DNA from: a bacterium
GTDB lineage: Bacteria > Elusimicrobiota > Elusimicrobia > UBA1565 > UBA9628
Length of the DNA: 63,223 nucleotides
Direction: 5' to 3'
Assembly (NCBI GenBank): GCA_021782205.1
Contig: JAJXVH010000012.1
Span: 1-63,223 of the forward strand
This document shows, piece after piece, positions 19,043-27,129 of this stretch. The notes beneath the pieces are model-generated. The model searched no databases, was not told the DNA's origin, and was given only the letters and a program-made list of their open reading frames with translations. Position 1 is the stretch's first letter; each line of letters begins with the position of its first letter. The position numbers and the translations under genes are program-made.

Positions 19043-19851
19043 TCGTTTTTGGTAAGGGAGGCATTGGAAAATCCACGATCTCAGCCAATCTGAGCACCGT
19101 CTACGCGCGGCAGGGGCTGAAGGTCCTCCATATCGGATGCGACCCGAAGCATGATTCCACCCTGGGACTGGTCGACGGCGGCCTTATTGAAACGTTCATG
19201 GAGAAGTATTCCCGCGTGTTCGGCGTGCGCGACCGCGCACAATTGAAGCCGGGGGACCTTCTGGTTCGGGGACGTCTCGGCATCGACTGCGTCGAGGCCG
19301 GAGGCCCCGAGCCGGGGGTCGGCTGCGCGGGCCGAGGCATCTCGCTGATGCTTGAGGCGCTGCAGGACTTGGGCATGCTGGAATCCGGAGGCTACGACGC
19401 GCGCATTTTTGATGTGCTGGGAGACGTCGTTTGCGGCGGGTTCGCGGCGCCGCTGCGCAAGGGCTTTGCGGAAAAAATAGTGATCGTGGTTTCCGAGGAA
19501 ATGATGGCCCTCTACGCGGCCAACAATATCGCGAAGTCGGTAAAAACGTATGCGTCGAATGGGGTCTATCTGGCGGGACTTGTGGCTAATCTCAAGGACG
19601 GTGTCGAAGGGCGCGAGCGCATCGAGCGCTTCGCCTCGATCCTCGGCACGCGGGTCCTCGAGTACGTGCCGCGAGACGCCGCCGTTCGTGAGGCGGAGTA
19701 CGCGCGCGAACGCACGGTCGTCGAGCGTTCTCCCAATTCTGCGTTCGTTCGGAGCCTTGAGTCCTTGGCGAAGAAGTTGCTGGCGGTGCGGCGGGAAGAC
19801 TGCCCGATTCCCAAGCCGATGGACGACCGGAGGTTCTATGCCGACTGGTAA
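19027..19851 (+). CDS. NifH-like (nitrogenase iron protein/BchL family) reductase
   Basis: A 274-residue P-loop ATPase of the NifH/BchL/CfbC family that should pass electrons with ATP hydrolysis to the NifDK-like partner. The Walker A motif is at residues 9-17 (GKGGIGKST), CDPKHDST is present, and both cysteines that hold the [4Fe-4S] cluster between two subunits are conserved: C100 (EPGVGCAGRG) and C136 (GDVVCGGF). The length is normal. It overlaps the radical SAM gene before it and the NifD-like gene after it by 16 and 14 bases. Standard nif genes (nifB, nifEN) are not present here, so it is not a nitrogen-fixation gene in the usual sense. Confidence 0.9.
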   Translation: MRNNIVVFGKGGIGKSTISANLSTVYARQGLKVLHIGCDPKHDSTLGLVDGGLIETFMEKYSRVFGVRDRAQLKPGDLLVRGRLGIDCVEAGGPEPGVGCAGRGISLMLEALQDLGMLESGGYDARIFDVLGDVVCGGFAAPLRKGFAEKIVIVVSEEMMALYAANNIAKSVKTYASNGVYLAGLVANLKDGVEGRERIERFASILGTRVLEYVPRDAAVREAEYARERTVVERSPNSAFVRSLESLAKKLLAVRREDCPIPKPMDDRRFYADW

Positions 19852-21631
19852 GACCGTCGACTCGCCGTCGGTTCCGGAGTCGACGCAAAGACATGTCACC
19901 GCCGGCCCTCGGGCGCGGGCGGCGTTTGAAATGCTACTGGGTCTGAGCCGGTCGATGGTGGGCTGGAGATTGGACGGACTGTGTATCGAGGGCGAAGTCG
20001 ACGCGAGTATTCGTGTCGGCCTAACGAACGGACGCAGGCGCATCGCTTTTCATCTGTTGACGCCTGACTCCGGCGCAGTGCCGTTGAGCTCCGGTCATTT
20101 CACCCTGGCGGCGCAATATCCCGGTTCACCGGGCGCGCAAAAGCTCCTAAGCGCGTTTGCGGCCAGGCTACATGGTCAGAGGATGCACGACCTCACCCGC
20201 CTGATCTTGGGCGATGCCGACTCCTTCAGCCAACGCGTGCGGCCCGGGTCCGGGGGCGATCGTGTCAAGGTGCCGTGCATTGGACAGCCCATCAGCCTTT
20301 TGGAGGACGGCTGGCGCAATTTCTTTGCGGACCAAGACTTCGAAGTTCTGCTGGGCGTTCCGGTCTGTTCCACGGAGAAAACCGTGAACGTCGAATACGC
20401 GGACCTGGAGTGCTTCTATTCCCGCCCGAAGCTTTCCTTCGGCAAATGGACGTTTCTTGATTGGCCGGAGCAGAGCGACGACGGCGTGCGCGGCGTCGGC
20501 GGTGAAGCCGGAGGCGCCAACATCGTGGCCGAATTGGAGGAGCGTGACATGATCATGGGTACCGGCGAGCGAGCCGAAGCCCTGGTTGAGAGCGTCCGCG
20601 CGCGGGCCGAGGCCGGAAATTTTATTCTTTTCACGCATTTGTGCACGCCGATCGTGATGGGCGAGGACCTTTCCGGGCTGGCGCGCCGCTGCGAGGAGGC
20701 GGTCGGGGGAAGTGCTGTGCGCTGGAGCCAGAAAGACCGCGATGAGAACGACAACTTTGGAGCGTATTTTCGCGCGCTGGCGGAGAAGCCTGGTTTTTTC
20801 AAAGACCCATGCGATCGCGAAGCGGTCAATCTTTTCCACTTTCCAAAGCCGCTGCGGGACCGCGAACTGCGTCCGTTTCTCACGGAGTTGGGCCTTAAAA
20901 TAAATGTCTGTGCTTTCCCGGATGTGAACTTCCCGGATCTCGAGCGGCTGCCGGAGGCTCTGTGGCAGGTGTTCTGCCAGAGAAGCTCCTACCCGACCAA
21001 GGTCCGGGAGATTCTTACCGGTGCCTCCCGATCGGTCGTCACCGTGCGCGCGCCCTACGGCGTCGAAGGCACGCGTGAGTGCCTTCGCGCAGTCGCGAGC
21101 GCGACGGGTAAAATGGGCGCCTTTGACGAGGCGTGGAGCGTGCGAATGCGGGAGTTCCTGCCCGCGTGGGACGCGTTGCGTGGCGAGGCGTGCGGTCTGC
21201 GGCTGGCGTTCGTCGTTTCCGAGGCGACTCTTCCCAGGCTTTGGACTCTGCGCTACGGACACGGAGCGCCGTTGGCGGCGATGGTCCAGGAGATGGGTTT
21301 CGGCGTCGACATTCTCTACTACGATCTTCATGGCGAACCGCCGCAACATTTTGAGTCGCTCCAGGATGCGCGCATCAGGGTGTTTCGCAGCCCTTGGGAA
21401 TTACGGGAGGCCCTGCGCGACGATGACTTCCATGCCGTGTATTCGGACATCTTCTTCGACCGCCGCCTGAACGACGCGGGCAAAGCGCGGTTTGCAAGCA
21501 GAGATTTCGAGATGGGCCTGGAGGGCGCGCGGCGGACGCTGGAGCGGCTCCTTTCGGTATGCCATCTGCCGTTCTATCGCCGCTACGCCGAGCATCTTTC
21601 CGGTCCACGGGGAAACGATCGTGGCCTGTAA
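19838..21631 (+). CDS. NifD-like nitrogenase component 1 protein with extra N-terminal domain
   Basis: 597 residues, ATG preceded by GGAGG at four bases. Residues about 41-111 form an extra domain not found in NifD (see findings). From about residue 140 a divergent component 1 protein follows: cysteines C147, C177, C192 and C269 (FTHLCTPIVMGEDL, matching the CPIGLIGDD site of NifD), LEERDMIMGTGERAEAL like the NifD VFGG region, and APYGVEGTRECLRAVA like NPFG-type strands. Near the C-terminus LPFYRRYAEHLSGP aligns with the NifD IPFRQMHSWDYSGP segment, but the FeMo-cofactor His is Tyr. The other ligand, Cys275 of NifD, is also missing (ASRSVV). It should reduce some other substrate. Confidence 0.8.
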   Translation: MPTGKTVDSPSVPESTQRHVTAGPRARAAFEMLLGLSRSMVGWRLDGLCIEGEVDASIRVGLTNGRRRIAFHLLTPDSGAVPLSSGHFTLAAQYPGSPGAQKLLSAFAARLHGQRMHDLTRLILGDADSFSQRVRPGSGGDRVKVPCIGQPISLLEDGWRNFFADQDFEVLLGVPVCSTEKTVNVEYADLECFYSRPKLSFGKWTFLDWPEQSDDGVRGVGGEAGGANIVAELEERDMIMGTGERAEALVESVRARAEAGNFILFTHLCTPIVMGEDLSGLARRCEEAVGGSAVRWSQKDRDENDNFGAYFRALAEKPGFFKDPCDREAVNLFHFPKPLRDRELRPFLTELGLKINVCAFPDVNFPDLERLPEALWQVFCQRSSYPTKVREILTGASRSVVTVRAPYGVEGTRECLRAVASATGKMGAFDEAWSVRMREFLPAWDALRGEACGLRLAFVVSEATLPRLWTLRYGHGAPLAAMVQEMGFGVDILYYDLHGEPPQHFESLQDARIRVFRSPWELREALRDDDFHAVYSDIFFDRRLNDAGKARFASRDFEMGLEGARRTLERLLSVCHLPFYRRYAEHLSGPRGNDRGL

Positions 21632-22922
21632 GATCGGCATGCGCATCAATATTCCCTATTTGCAGGGAGCCTACCTCGCGTTCAACGCCGTTCCCGACGC
21701 CTATTTTCTCGGCGACGGACCCAGCTGCATCTTCGACAAGGCCGAGCAAATCCACGGTCGCCACGACCTCTTTTCCACGTTGTTGTCCTGCGACAGCCGT
21801 CACCGCGTTCAGCACACAGGCGTCAACGTCTTTAATATGGCCGGCGACTGCGAGGGCGGCATCGCCGCGTCTCTGCGCAGCATCGCGGACTATCCGGGCT
21901 GCGGCGCGGTGTTCCTGGGTTCGATGCCCATGTGCGCGATCGTGGGAACGGACTATGAAAGGATTCTTCGCGAAGCGCTGGCGACCAAGAATAAGCCGGC
22001 ATTTCTCCTGCCGCGGCGTTCGGCGGTTTCCGGCGATTGGCTAGACGGCTATGCGGGAGTGCTTGAGGCGCTCGCCGTCGGCATGGACCTGGAAGGCGCT
22101 GGCGCGCAGTCCGAGACCGTGGCCCTGGTCGGCTATATGATGGACCGCAACGAAGGCGATCACGGGGGAAACCTTCGCGAACTTGATCGGATACTTCGCG
22201 CGCTGGAATTGCAGCCGGTCTCCATTTGGCTGTCCGGGAAACCGTATGAAGGGTTGCGCGACGTTCGTCGAGCCAGCGCGATCATCTCGCTTCCGCACGG
22301 ACGCAAGGCCGGGCAAGTCCTTGCGCGCCGTCTTGGCGTGAAGCTGGTCGAGGCGGAACTCCCCTTCGGCCTGGAAGCCACGCGGCGTTTCGTGGAGCGC
22401 CTTGGCCGCGAATTCGGCCGGGAGAGACAGGCGCGAGAATTCATCGCGCGCGAATTGGATGAGGTGATTCCGCGGCTGCAGTGGACCGTGCCGCACGCTT
22501 TTTTGAGACGGCGCTTTGCCTTCAGTGGTGATCCGCACTATGCGGCGCGCTTCATCGAGCAGATCGAGGACCTGGGCGGACGCATGGTCGGCACCCTCGT
22601 GTTGGGCGGCGAGCATCATCTCACGCCGGAAAATCGGCAGGAGCTTCAGTGCCGCGTCGGGACTTCGTTCGAGCCCGTGCCCGACGAGGTTCGAGGGGTT
22701 TGGGGGGCAATTTCCTCCGGCGGGGCGGATCTCGTCGTCGGCAGTGCGTTCGCTTTTGACCGCATCGAACGCGGCGAGCGCTGGCTGGAGTTCGGCTATC
22801 CGTCCGAGGACACACATTTCCTGAGAGACGAACCGTTCCTCGGTTTTCAGGGAGCGCTCGCGTTTCTGTCGCGCGCGGCCAATGAGTTGGTCCGGGGTCT
22901 GGGACGGCGAGGCTCCCAATGA
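21621..22922 (+). CDS. NifK-like nitrogenase component 1 protein
   Basis: A 433-residue second component 1 subunit, starting at GTG 21621 with an 11-base overlap with the NifD-like gene; GGGGAAA lies a few bases upstream. The early part resembles the P-cluster half of NifK/NifN/BchB: GDGPSC (C36), LLSC (C57), AGDC (C77) and SMPMCAIVGTDY (C105), matching the C-x-x-x-x-GDD element. Later parts (PHGRKAGQVLARRLGVKLVEAELPFGLEATRRFVERLG) match the conserved C-terminal domain, and GGEHHLTPENRQEL matches the substrate-side region. It probably forms a heterotetramer with the NifD-like protein. A four-base overlap leads into the next radical SAM gene. Confidence 0.8.
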   Translation: MACKIGMRINIPYLQGAYLAFNAVPDAYFLGDGPSCIFDKAEQIHGRHDLFSTLLSCDSRHRVQHTGVNVFNMAGDCEGGIAASLRSIADYPGCGAVFLGSMPMCAIVGTDYERILREALATKNKPAFLLPRRSAVSGDWLDGYAGVLEALAVGMDLEGAGAQSETVALVGYMMDRNEGDHGGNLRELDRILRALELQPVSIWLSGKPYEGLRDVRRASAIISLPHGRKAGQVLARRLGVKLVEAELPFGLEATRRFVERLGREFGRERQAREFIARELDEVIPRLQWTVPHAFLRRRFAFSGDPHYAARFIEQIEDLGGRMVGTLVLGGEHHLTPENRQELQCRVGTSFEPVPDEVRGVWGAISSGGADLVVGSAFAFDRIERGERWLEFGYPSEDTHFLRDEPFLGFQGALAFLSRAANELVRGLGRRGSQ

Positions 22923-24049
22923 GCGGCCCCTCGGGCGTCGAAAAACGGCACTGGGTGCGGCTGACGCGATTCTGCAATCAACGCTGCGTATTTTGCCTCG
23001 ACCGCGAAAGTCAGGACGGGGACCCCCTGTCTCTGGATTCGATCCGTCGCGATCTTGCGGACGGCCGCAGGCAGGGCATGTCACGAGTGGTTTTGAGCGG
23101 CGGAGAGCCCACGATTCACCCGGAATTCATTCAGATCGTCGGACTGGCGCGCGCGCAAGGCTATCGTCATATTCAGGCCATCACGAACGGCCGCCGCTTG
23201 TGCTACCCGGAGTTTTTGCGCGCGGCGGTCGCGGCTGGCGTCGGCGAGCTGACATTCTCCATTCACGGCCATACGCCGGAGTTACACGATCGCCTGACCC
23301 GAGTGCCGGGCTCTTTTTTACAGGCGGTGACGGCGCTACGATCCGCGCTGGCCGTGCCAGGGTTGATCGTGAGCGTGGACGTGGTGATCAATCGCTGGAA
23401 CCTGCCCGTACTGCGTGAGATTCTTGATTTTCACATCTCGTTGGGCGCGCGAGAATTCGATTTGCTGGCGTTGGTCCCTTTCGGCGACGCCTGGAAGAAT
23501 CGCGCGGATCTGTTTTGTGATTTTGAGAGGCCGGAGAATCTGGCCCAATTGCGCCGCGCTCTGGAAGTCAGCCGTCGGCCGGACCTGCACCTTTGGACGA
23601 ACCGGCTGCGGCCGGAGTTCTTGGAAGGATTCGAGTCACTGATTCAGCCGCCCGAAAAAATTCTGGACGAAGTCCGCGGCCGACGGCGCTTATTTGCGCG
23701 GGCGATAAAGGACGGTCGGCCGCCCTCATGCGCCGGAGAGGCGTGCGAGCGCTGCTTCTTAAGCGAATTCTGCCGGGACCTCTCGGCGCTCTTGCACGAG
23801 GGCTCGTTGCCGGCTCGCGTCGGTCCATTGTGCGGCGAGCGGTACGGCCGGCCCAAGCCGTTCGCTTTCGGCCCCGGCGCCCCGGGAATCGAAAGTTTCG
23901 CGCGGTTCTATATCGATTCGCGCTATTACGCGAAAGCGAGCGCCTGCCGCAGCTGCGCCCGTGGCCAGGAATGTGACGGCATGCTCGTCGCGGACATTCG
24001 TGCGAAGGGATTCAAGACGATGGCCCCGATCGAGGCGGATCGTGGCTGA
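22919..24049 (+). CDS. Radical SAM protein 1 of the operon (two Cys-rich C-terminal motifs)
   Basis: 376 residues. The cluster site is C19, C23, C26 (RFCNQRCVFC), then LSGGEPTIHPEF and TNGRRLCYPEF. The motif SIHGHTPELHDRLT-x4-GSFLQA is shared with neighbours. Two C-terminal cysteine groups, CAGEACERCFLSEFC and CRSCARGQECDGM, suggest one or two auxiliary Fe-S clusters, as in SPASM or Twitch proteins that act on peptides. The ATG overlaps the NifK-like stop by four bases. It belongs to a group of five similar radical SAM proteins in this operon. Substrate unknown: HxsA or a small molecule used by the nitrogenase-like complex. Confidence 0.85.
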   Translation: MSGPSGVEKRHWVRLTRFCNQRCVFCLDRESQDGDPLSLDSIRRDLADGRRQGMSRVVLSGGEPTIHPEFIQIVGLARAQGYRHIQAITNGRRLCYPEFLRAAVAAGVGELTFSIHGHTPELHDRLTRVPGSFLQAVTALRSALAVPGLIVSVDVVINRWNLPVLREILDFHISLGAREFDLLALVPFGDAWKNRADLFCDFERPENLAQLRRALEVSRRPDLHLWTNRLRPEFLEGFESLIQPPEKILDEVRGRRRLFARAIKDGRPPSCAGEACERCFLSEFCRDLSALLHEGSLPARVGPLCGERYGRPKPFAFGPGAPGIESFARFYIDSRYYAKASACRSCARGQECDGMLVADIRAKGFKTMAPIEADRG

Positions 24050-24980
24050 ACTGGCCTATCTGCAGGTGTCGCGGGTGTGCAATCAAAAGTGCGTTTTCTG
24101 TTCGAACCCCGACAACGGAAAGATCATCAGTTGGGAGTCAGCGACGAGTCTTATCGATTCGTTCGCGGCCGGAGGAGCTCCGGGAGTCATTCTGACCGGC
24201 GGCGAGCCGACCCTTTTTCCGCGGCTGGACGAGTTAGTCGCATACGCCGTTGCGAAAGGTCTGCCCCCGCGCTTGATCACGAATGGTCAGCGGACCTCGG
24301 ATCTCGGCTATCTCCGGTCGCTTTTCACGGCGGGGCTTGCGCAGATGCACGTATCGGTTCATTCCCATAAGCCTGAAGTCCAGGCGGCGGTCTCTCAAAA
24401 TCGGCGTTCTTTGGACGGCGTGCGCCGAACTCTGCGTAACGCGGCCGAGTTGGGCCTGCGAATAGACGTCAACACTGTAATCAACACGTCGAACGCGGAT
24501 CATTTGAGCGGCTTGGTGCGCTGGGTAGCGCAACATGCGCCGCACGTCGAACACTTTGTGTGGAACAATCTTGATCCGCTTCTCAATCGTGCCTCGCTAA
24601 ATCCGTCGATTATTCCGCGGCTCCGGGATTTTGAGGTGGAATTGCATAAGGCGATGACGTGGCTTGCGGAGACGGGCCGAACGTTTCGCGTCGAGAGGGT
24701 GCCTCTCTGCTTTATGTCCGATTTCCCGCACAGCTCCACGGAAACCCGCAAGATCATCAAGGACGAGCAGCGACGGATCTATTTTCTCGACGATAAGGGG
24801 TTGAAGGAGCAGAACCAGTCGTCATGGCATTACGGAAAGTCGGAACGCTGCTCCGGCTGCTCCGTCAATGGGATATGCGCTGGACTTTATCAGATGGACG
24901 TCTACTATTCGTCGGATGAACTGTGTCCCTTGTTCGTCGATGCCGGTGAGGTGTCCCGGCGCGTTCTCGAAAACATATGA
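24042..24980 (+). CDS. Radical SAM protein 2 of the operon
   Basis: 312 residues, from GTG 24042 with GAGG six bases upstream and an eight-base overlap with the gene before. The cluster cysteines come at once, C13, C17, C20 (RVCNQKCVFC), then LTGGEPTLFPRL. The HSHKPEVQAAV segment matches the shared substrate-site motif of its neighbours. A region VPLCFMSDF followed by CSGCSVNGICAGLY gives a short auxiliary-cluster tail. The protein almost lacks an N-terminal extension, so it has no RRE-like peptide-binding domain of its own; it may rely on HxsD or another partner. A four-base overlap with the peptidase gene follows. Confidence 0.85.
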   Translation: MAELAYLQVSRVCNQKCVFCSNPDNGKIISWESATSLIDSFAAGGAPGVILTGGEPTLFPRLDELVAYAVAKGLPPRLITNGQRTSDLGYLRSLFTAGLAQMHVSVHSHKPEVQAAVSQNRRSLDGVRRTLRNAAELGLRIDVNTVINTSNADHLSGLVRWVAQHAPHVEHFVWNNLDPLLNRASLNPSIIPRLRDFEVELHKAMTWLAETGRTFRVERVPLCFMSDFPHSSTETRKIIKDEQRRIYFLDDKGLKEQNQSSWHYGKSERCSGCSVNGICAGLYQMDVYYSSDELCPLFVDAGEVSRRVLENI

Positions 24981-26197
24981 GCGCCTTGCTTTCGTATGTC
25001 GGCTTGCTCGCGTTCGGCCTGGCCGTCTCCGTGGAAGATTGGCGGACGAAGAAGATACGCAACAGACTTATCCTTATCGGCTCCGCGTTCTGCGCGGTCA
25101 TGGTCGCATGGCTCTTGCTCAACAGCGCGCTGGGCTATCGTCATGCGCGTGTTCAGGGTCTCGGTGGAAACTATCTTCCGTGGGCTTATTATCCCGCGTT
25201 GCTCGAGCATCTTCTCGGGAGCTTCGTGGCCGCGATCGTGCTTTGGCGTTTTTCGATCTGGCCGGCGGGAGATGCAAAATTTTTTACGGTGCTGGCTGCA
25301 TTTTGCGGAATTATCGATCCGAGCTTGCCGGGCTTCCCGCGATTTTTATTTCTGCCGTTGTTGATTAATATCTTCGTTCCGGCCGGAATCGTGTTTCTCT
25401 CCGAGACTCTTATTCGATTGTCTTCGCGCCTTGCGGGCGTACGTGCGCGAGATTGGAGGGAAAAGGTCCGGTCTAAGGCCGACGAGGCGCGCGTTCGGGT
25501 TCGTGACGCCTGGCCGCACCGCTACGCCTATGCCGTGCAGATCGTCAATGTGTTCGCGCTGTTTCTCGTATTGCGCGCGGCGGGCGCCGGCTTCGGCCGA
25601 TACGCCCGCGGACCGTTGGGTTTGGTCGCCGTATTCGCGCTTATGGCCGTCGCTTGGAGACCGCTGGCGGCGGTGCTGAGGAATCGGGCGGTGGGCCTAG
25701 CGGCATTTTGCGCGATTATCGCGTGGTCGGCGGCGGGGTTGGTGTTCTGGCGTTGGGAAACCGCGCGACGCTTGGTCGACGCTCTGAAAACGATGTTCGA
25801 CTTCGGACTGTTCCTTTCCTTGTCGCGGCCGCTGCTCTCCGGCCTGATCGAGCGTGAGAGCCGTCACACTCTGGCTCCGCACGCGCTTCAGCGCGGGGTG
25901 GTTCTGTCCGATGAGACTTGGCGCCTGCTCCAGGAGGAAGGCGGTCCCGCCGGCGAGATCGAGCCGCAAGGCTCCGAAGGTCTTTCAGAGGCGGAGGCCG
26001 AGGTTGTGCGCGGTTTGCTGGAAAGGCGCGGGGCCGGCGGCTTTTCGGCCTTACGGACCATCCCATTTGCTTTCTGGATCTTTTTCGGCGCCCTCTTTAC
26101 GCTCTCCAGCCGCAGCAACATCGTTGCGGTCTTGGCCGCGCGGATCGCGCGCGTACGCGCGGAGATTCCGAGAGCTGCAGGGAGGTTCTCGTCATGA
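24977..26197 (+). CDS. A24-family (prepilin-type) aspartic peptidase, membrane-bound, with extended C-terminus
   Basis: 406 residues with about nine membrane segments. The two aspartates of the A24 family are visible: D21 in VSVEDWRTKKIRNRL (matching the D in DxxxxxIPN-type loops) and D99 in WPAGDAKFF (the GxGDxK motif, here AGDAK). Usual A24 peptidases end after about 250 residues; here extra membrane helices and a cytoplasmic Glu-rich linker (GPAGEIEPQGSEGLSEAEAE) follow, then a final helix. It sits between radical SAM genes 2 and 3 with four-base overlaps on both sides, so it belongs to the operon. It may cleave the leader of HxsA or another secreted partner, which is inference. HxsA has no clear prepilin cleavage site. 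Confidence 0.75.
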   Translation: MSALLSYVGLLAFGLAVSVEDWRTKKIRNRLILIGSAFCAVMVAWLLLNSALGYRHARVQGLGGNYLPWAYYPALLEHLLGSFVAAIVLWRFSIWPAGDAKFFTVLAAFCGIIDPSLPGFPRFLFLPLLINIFVPAGIVFLSETLIRLSSRLAGVRARDWREKVRSKADEARVRVRDAWPHRYAYAVQIVNVFALFLVLRAAGAGFGRYARGPLGLVAVFALMAVAWRPLAAVLRNRAVGLAAFCAIIAWSAAGLVFWRWETARRLVDALKTMFDFGLFLSLSRPLLSGLIERESRHTLAPHALQRGVVLSDETWRLLQEEGGPAGEIEPQGSEGLSEAEAEVVRGLLERRGAGGFSALRTIPFAFWIFFGALFTLSSRSNIVAVLAARIARVRAEIPRAAGRFSS

Positions 26198-27129
26198 TCG
26201 AAAGGGTGGACCTTAAGGTCGGATTCCGCTGCAACAATTTCTGCGTGTTCTGCGTTCAGGGCGACAAGCGGGAGCGGTTGCCCGCCAAGCCGATCGAAGA
26301 ATTGAAGCGCTCTCTCAGCGAAGGAGCGAGCGCGGGTTCGACCGGCGTGGTTTTCACGGGGGGCGAACCAACGCTCCATAAGGGGCTAGTGGAGCTTGTC
26401 GTTGAGGCCAAGAAGCTCGGTTATCGCTCGATCCAGGTGCAGTCGAACGGCCGCTCATTCTGCTATGACAAATACGTCTCAGCGCTGATTGCGGCCGGGG
26501 TGAATGAATTCGGGCCATCTCTGCATGGATCGCGGCCGGAGATTCATGACTATTTGACCGGCGCTCCCGGTAGCTTTCTCCAGACTGCGGCGGGCATCCG
26601 AAATATAAAGAAGCACGGTGCCCGGGTGATCACGAACTCCGTTGTCACCAAGGCCAACTACCGTGATCTGCCGACGCTGGCGGGGCTTCTCGTGAGTCTG
26701 GGCGTCGACCAGTATCAGTTCGCGTTCATGCATATCACCGGCCATGCCGGGGACAACAAGAATTGGTTGACGGCCCGCAAAAAAGTGATCGAGCCGTGGG
26801 TCAAGAAAGGCCTGGACGTCGCTCGACGTGCCGGCCGGCGCGCGATGACGGAGGCCATTCCTTACTGCTTCATGTCCGGCTACGAAAATCATGTGGCGGA
26901 AAGCGTCATTCCAACGACGAAGATATTTGACGCCGAGAGCGTGGTCGAGGACTATTCTTATTCGCGCCGTAAGGAAGGCAAGATCAAGGGGCCGCGGTGC
27001 GGGTCCTGCGCTTATTTCGAGGCCTGCGAAGGGCCGTGGCGGGAGTATCCGGAGATGTTCGGCTGGGACGAATTTGAACCGGTCGAAGCCCGGGCGTGCG
27101 ACGCGGCGTTGCCGGGGGCGCGGCCGTGA
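26194..27129 (+). CDS. Radical SAM protein 3 of the operon
   Basis: 311 residues, ATG with GGAGG eight bases upstream and a four-base overlap with the peptidase gene. Cluster cysteines are C13, C17, C20 (FRCNNFCVFC), then FTGGEPTLHKGL. The shared motif SLHGSRPEIHDYLT-x3-GSFLQTAAGIRNI is well kept. The C-terminus has EAIPYCFMSGYENH and CGSCAYFEACEGPWREY, an auxiliary-cluster motif also seen in radical SAM 4 and in the protein at 31276. Substrate unknown. Its HITGHAGDNKNW insert could be part of a substrate loop. Confidence 0.85.
   Translation: MIERVDLKVGFRCNNFCVFCVQGDKRERLPAKPIEELKRSLSEGASAGSTGVVFTGGEPTLHKGLVELVVEAKKLGYRSIQVQSNGRSFCYDKYVSALIAAGVNEFGPSLHGSRPEIHDYLTGAPGSFLQTAAGIRNIKKHGARVITNSVVTKANYRDLPTLAGLLVSLGVDQYQFAFMHITGHAGDNKNWLTARKKVIEPWVKKGLDVARRAGRRAMTEAIPYCFMSGYENHVAESVIPTTKIFDAESVVEDYSYSRRKEGKIKGPRCGSCAYFEACEGPWREYPEMFGWDEFEPVEARACDAALPGARP

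Noticed and set aside
19027-22922. True nitrogen-fixing nifHDK
   Set aside because: FeMo-cofactor ligands are absent, the sequences are very divergent, and no nifB, nifE, nifN or nifV is present.
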